Assembly (NCBI GenBank): GCA_021804315.1 | Contig: JAJZHX010000032.1 | Coordinates: 1-6,020 of the forward strand | Length of the DNA stretch: 6,020 nt | DNA from: a bacterium | GTDB lineage: Bacteria > Patescibacteriota > Saccharimonadia > Saccharimonadales > UBA4665 | Direction of reading: 5' to 3' | Shown: in pieces, positions 5,144 through 6,020 of the stretch | Layout: each line of letters starts with the position of its first letter | Position numbering within the stretch: the first letter of the stretch is position 1 | Made by a program: the position numbers and the translations under genes | Notes under the pieces: generated by a model | The model's database searches: none | What the model was told of the DNA's origin: nothing | What the model saw: the letters and a program-made list of their open reading frames with translations, nothing else

Positions 5144-5974
5144 ATGTTTCAATTATTTATTAAATTACTAAAAAGATTTGCCATCTTTATCCCTGGTATT
5201 ATTGTCGCTTATGTTTCCTGGGAATATATCATCCCGTTTTTTAATAAACGACTACCTTACCTATTAGCAATACTGCTAGCTTACGGTGTAGCAGCCTATA
5301 TTTTATTGCCAGCTATAATTAGAGGTTGGCATATTTTATTGCCACCTAGGCATCTACCGCTTTATTGTGTTACACCTGATGGGTTTGCATCTGACCCTTT
5401 AAACATTGCTATTATTGGTTTACGGGAAGAGGTAATTGAAGCAATGGAAAAAGCCGGTTGGCATCAATCAGAACCAACTAATTTTAAGACAGTTGTGCAT
5501 CAATTATATAGCATGCTATTTAATCGAGAATACCTTAATTCTCCTCTTAGTCATTTATACTTATTCGGCCGTAAACAAGACATCGGTTTTTCAAAACCGG
5601 TTGTCAAAAATAACCTTAATCGGCATCATGTAAGATTATGGGCAGCAACTTATGATAATGACAAACTGTTAAGCCCGACCAGTATTCACTGGTATAACCA
5701 AAAGGCCGATATTAGTAATAGTGGTATTTTGTGGATTGGTTCAGTTTCTTTAGACCTTGGTTTAGTGCCTATGAGACACAACTGGCAGTTAACGCACATG
5801 GTTGACCCGGACACCAACAAAGAGAGGGAACTACTAGTCAGGCAGTTAAAGAAATTTGCTAATGCTCAGGAAGTAACAAGTATTAAACTAGGTGATCCAT
5901 ATTCTTTGATTAATCGTGCTTGGCGGGGAATTCTCAAAACTGACGGCATCATGAAAGTTATCAGGCTTAAATAA
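5144..5974 (+). CDS. Membrane-anchored LssY C-terminal-domain protein
   Basis: A 276-residue protein. Two N-terminal membrane helices (about 11-31 and 37-59) form a hairpin, preceded by KLLKR and followed by a basic RGWH segment, so the domain after them should be cytosolic. Residues 74-270 match the LssY_C pattern as I know it: DPLNIAIIG (84-92), AGWHQSEP (104-111), SPLSHLYLFGRKQDIGF (133-149), RHHVRLW (160-166), LWIGSVSLDLG (196-206) and HMVDPDTNKER (218-228). Many His, Asp and Arg residues are conserved, suggesting an active or metal site, but the biochemical role of the domain is not established to my knowledge. In other bacteria it is often fused to DedA or PAP2-like membrane domains; here it stands alone with a short anchor. 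The start at 5144 is the first ATG and gives a sensible membrane lead-in; no SD is present. The 46 bases after the stop hold no supportable feature. Confidence 0.88.
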   Translation: MFQLFIKLLKRFAIFIPGIIVAYVSWEYIIPFFNKRLPYLLAILLAYGVAAYILLPAIIRGWHILLPPRHLPLYCVTPDGFASDPLNIAIIGLREEVIEAMEKAGWHQSEPTNFKTVVHQLYSMLFNREYLNSPLSHLYLFGRKQDIGFSKPVVKNNLNRHHVRLWAATYDNDKLLSPTSIHWYNQKADISNSGILWIGSVSLDLGLVPMRHNWQLTHMVDPDTNKERELLVRQLKKFANAQEVTSIKLGDPYSLINRAWRGILKTDGIMKVIRLK

Positions 5975-6020
5975 TTACTGTAAAAATATTAGCGATTAAC
6001 TGTCGACATATTGGCATATC

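Noticed and set aside
5436..5633. Open frame of 65 codons on the plus strand
   Set aside because: It lies wholly inside the LssY_C gene in another frame, with no independent start signals.
5967..6020. Short minus-strand open frame running off the right edge (about 17 codons)
   Set aside because: It could be the end of a convergent gene, but it is too short to support from composition or motif.
1..6020. Alternative genetic code (UGA as Gly), as in some CPR lineages
   Set aside because: UGA acts as the stop of tsaC, and no gene needs UGA read-through to keep its family motifs.

Overview
The window looks like a piece of chromosome from a Candidate Phyla Radiation bacterium, most likely Saccharibacteria (TM7) or a close relative. 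The DNA is AT-rich and densely packed, intergenic gaps are short, and the standard code is used (TGA ends the tsaC-like gene; tryptophans are TGG). Several genes encode small membrane or cytosolic proteins whose sequences resemble families I associate with this group. The assignment is by recognition of protein style, not by a search. I see no rRNA, tRNA, CRISPR array, insertion sequence or phage gene.

Layout. (1) 1-734, minus: ATP-binding subunit of an ABC-2-type exporter, cut by the left edge. (2) 810-1004, minus: a 64-residue basic protein with its own consensus-like promoter, strong Shine-Dalgarno (SD) sequence and hairpin/T-tract terminator. (3) 1257-1886, plus: a single-pass membrane protein with a secreted domain split by a Ser/Thr/Asn linker. 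(4) 1888-2478, minus: a two-helix membrane protein with a large external loop, facing gene 3 tail-to-tail with one base between the stops. (5) 2561-3844, plus: a MurC-like Mur ligase, divergent from gene 4. (6) An apparent minus-strand operon: a 93-residue tail-anchored disordered protein (4767-5048), a YrdC/TsaC-type threonylcarbamoyl-AMP synthase (4199-4759, TTG start) and a MazG-like pyrophosphohydrolase (3841-4173) whose stop codon overlaps that of the Mur ligase. (7) 5144-5974, plus: a membrane-anchored LssY C-terminal-domain protein, divergent from the operon.

Functionally this is mostly household and envelope material: an exporter ATPase, a peptidoglycan-precursor ligase, tRNA t6A modification, nucleotide-pool sanitation and four uncharacterised membrane proteins. 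No single pathway ties the genes together.

The most interesting signals are in gene architecture. Four transcription-unit-leading genes (ABC, Mur ligase, 93-residue protein, LssY_C) have a good -10 hexamer only 6-10 bases before the ATG and no SD, which predicts leaderless mRNAs. The 64- and 209-residue protein genes instead have strong SD sequences and ordinary leaders. Both convergent gene pairs leave no room for an intergenic terminator.
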